From contig JASJOG010000213.1 in the NCBI GenBank assembly GCA_030142905.1, positions 134,001 through 198,000 of the forward strand: 64,000 nucleotides of DNA, in the 5' to 3' direction. The DNA comes from Heliopora coerulea (lineage: Eukaryota; Cnidaria; Anthozoa; Scleralcyonacea; Helioporidae). Positions 63,401-64,000 of this stretch are shown piece after piece (position 1 is the stretch's first letter; each line of letters starts with the position of its first letter). A model generated the notes under the pieces. The model ran no database searches. It was not told where the DNA came from and worked only from the letters and a program-made list of their open reading frames with translations. Position numbers and translations under genes: made by a program.

Positions 63401-63568
63401 CCTGACTCTTGTTGACATGGTCATTTGGATGAACTGGGTTTTTACTTCCCATTTTGCCATTCATCATTTCTATAGCTCTGTTACTGATAACTTCATTCAC
63501 ATTCATGTTTGACTGCGTCCCAGAACCAGTTTGCCAAACAACCAAAGGAAAATGGTCATCCAGTTTCC
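60410..63568 (-). CDS. FH: fumarate hydratase (class II), C-terminal exons (partial)
   Basis: Interconverts fumarate and malate in the TCA cycle; animal FH is dual mitochondrial and cytosolic. Five exons are visible: 63568-63402, 63326-63171, 62959-62751, 61987-61800, 60834-60410. They give the last 381 or so of about 460-510 residues, with phases matching at every junction. Family motifs in order: [70 protein letters not shown], and the fumarase/aspartase signature GSSIMPGKVN split by the last intron. The C-terminus is [20 protein letters not shown] to PEEMLGPK. N-terminal exons and any mitochondrial targeting sequence lie beyond the window. Confidence 0.96.
61004..61042. repeat. CCAA tetranucleotide microsatellite
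   Basis: About nine tandem ACCA/CCAA units in the last FH intron. Surrounding sequence is also CCAA-rich. Confidence 0.9.
62323..62590. repeat. inverted pair of tRNA-like SINE ends
   Basis: In the FH intron between exons at 61987 and 62751. A left tRNA-like unit on the minus strand has A-box TAGTTTGATGGTTAGAGC (62438-62421) and B-box GGTTTGATCCCC (62394-62383). A right unit on the plus strand has B-box GCGTTCGATCCCC (62517-62529). The outer flanks, about 60 nt each (ATGAACGTTCGTCAAGCT and its partner), are imperfect reverse complements. So two related SINE copies lie in opposite orientation. Confidence 0.6.
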
Positions 63569-64000
63569 CTGAGATAACCTTGAGAATAAATTCCCAAACT
63601 TTACCAATTATAACAGAATATTTAACATGTATCAGCAAATCAAAATTATGTATAAAAAAAAAGCAAGAACAAGAACCATGTGATATAGGAATAATTATGG
63701 AATATATAATGCCAGTACAAAAGCATCCACAATACTTCTTTTAACTTGTTGTCAGTTGCACCAAACATTGACTTAACATTAGTTTTTTTCTGTTACACTG
63801 TACTTTATTATGCCCAGTAGGTATATGAGACTGAAGTTGGATTAAAGTTAGAGAAAGCAAATTGAGAACTCAAGATAATAAGGATCATGATCCAGCTCTT
63901 TATTGATTCTCTACCTCTGCCCAAAGGCAACAAACAAGCAGGTAAGTGCCTTTATTTATACTGGATAACCATATCAGTTAATATACAGTTACTAAATTGT
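63569..64000. other. FH intron reaching the window edge
   Basis: The minus-strand sequence upstream of the FH exon at 63568 shows no further FH exon by eye. It is AT-rich with no recognised repeat. The next exon upstream must lie outside the window. Confidence 0.6.

Overview
This window is animal nuclear DNA. The genes are broken by many short GT-AG introns, the background is AT-rich, head-to-head promoters are compact, and the introns hold LINE, Penelope-like, Tc1/mariner and MITE debris. Two AA15 (chitin/cellulose-active) copper monooxygenase genes, an intact soluble adenylyl cyclase (ADCY10) and the repeat types together suggest a non-bilaterian marine invertebrate, most likely a cnidarian. 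That placement is inference, since no species marker is present. All exon structures below were read by eye from splice sites, reading phase and similarity to known families.

Layout. 1-2134 (-): the first five coding exons of autophagy lipid-transfer protein ATG2, leaving the window on the left. 4099-8105 (-): two tandem AA15 LPMO genes sharing a 388-nt identical tract. Copy 1 looks functional; copy 2 is interrupted by a 93-nt retroposon insertion that brings a stop codon. 10163-13263 (-): ACBD3, complete in 6 exons, head-to-head (247 bp) with MCFD2 at 13511-14311 (+). 15345-28393 (-): RIOX1/NO66, complete in 14 exons. Its 4.4-kb intron 5 contains a Tc1/mariner element and, on the opposite strand, an intronless GPI-type protein with three Ly6/uPAR-like domains (23453-24673). 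29015-29587 (-): PMVK in a single exon, head-to-head (315 bp) with DPP3 at 29903-36176 (+, 17 exons). 36675-60088 (-): ADCY10, about 32 coding exons over 23.4 kb, its introns packed with repeats. 60410-63568 (-): the last five exons of fumarate hydratase (FH), continuing beyond the right edge.

The genes are mostly unrelated housekeeping functions. ACBD3 and MCFD2 share a promoter region and both act in ER-Golgi traffic. The unusual content lies in the LPMO pair (gene conversion, then insertional inactivation, plus a six-cysteine C-terminal module), the nested triple three-finger gene, a possible LINE-derived splice donor in ADCY10, repeated donor-like sequences in another ADCY10 intron, and several Penelope-like or hammerhead-like repeat footprints. 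No bacterial-type system, CRISPR array, rRNA gene or functional tRNA gene was seen.
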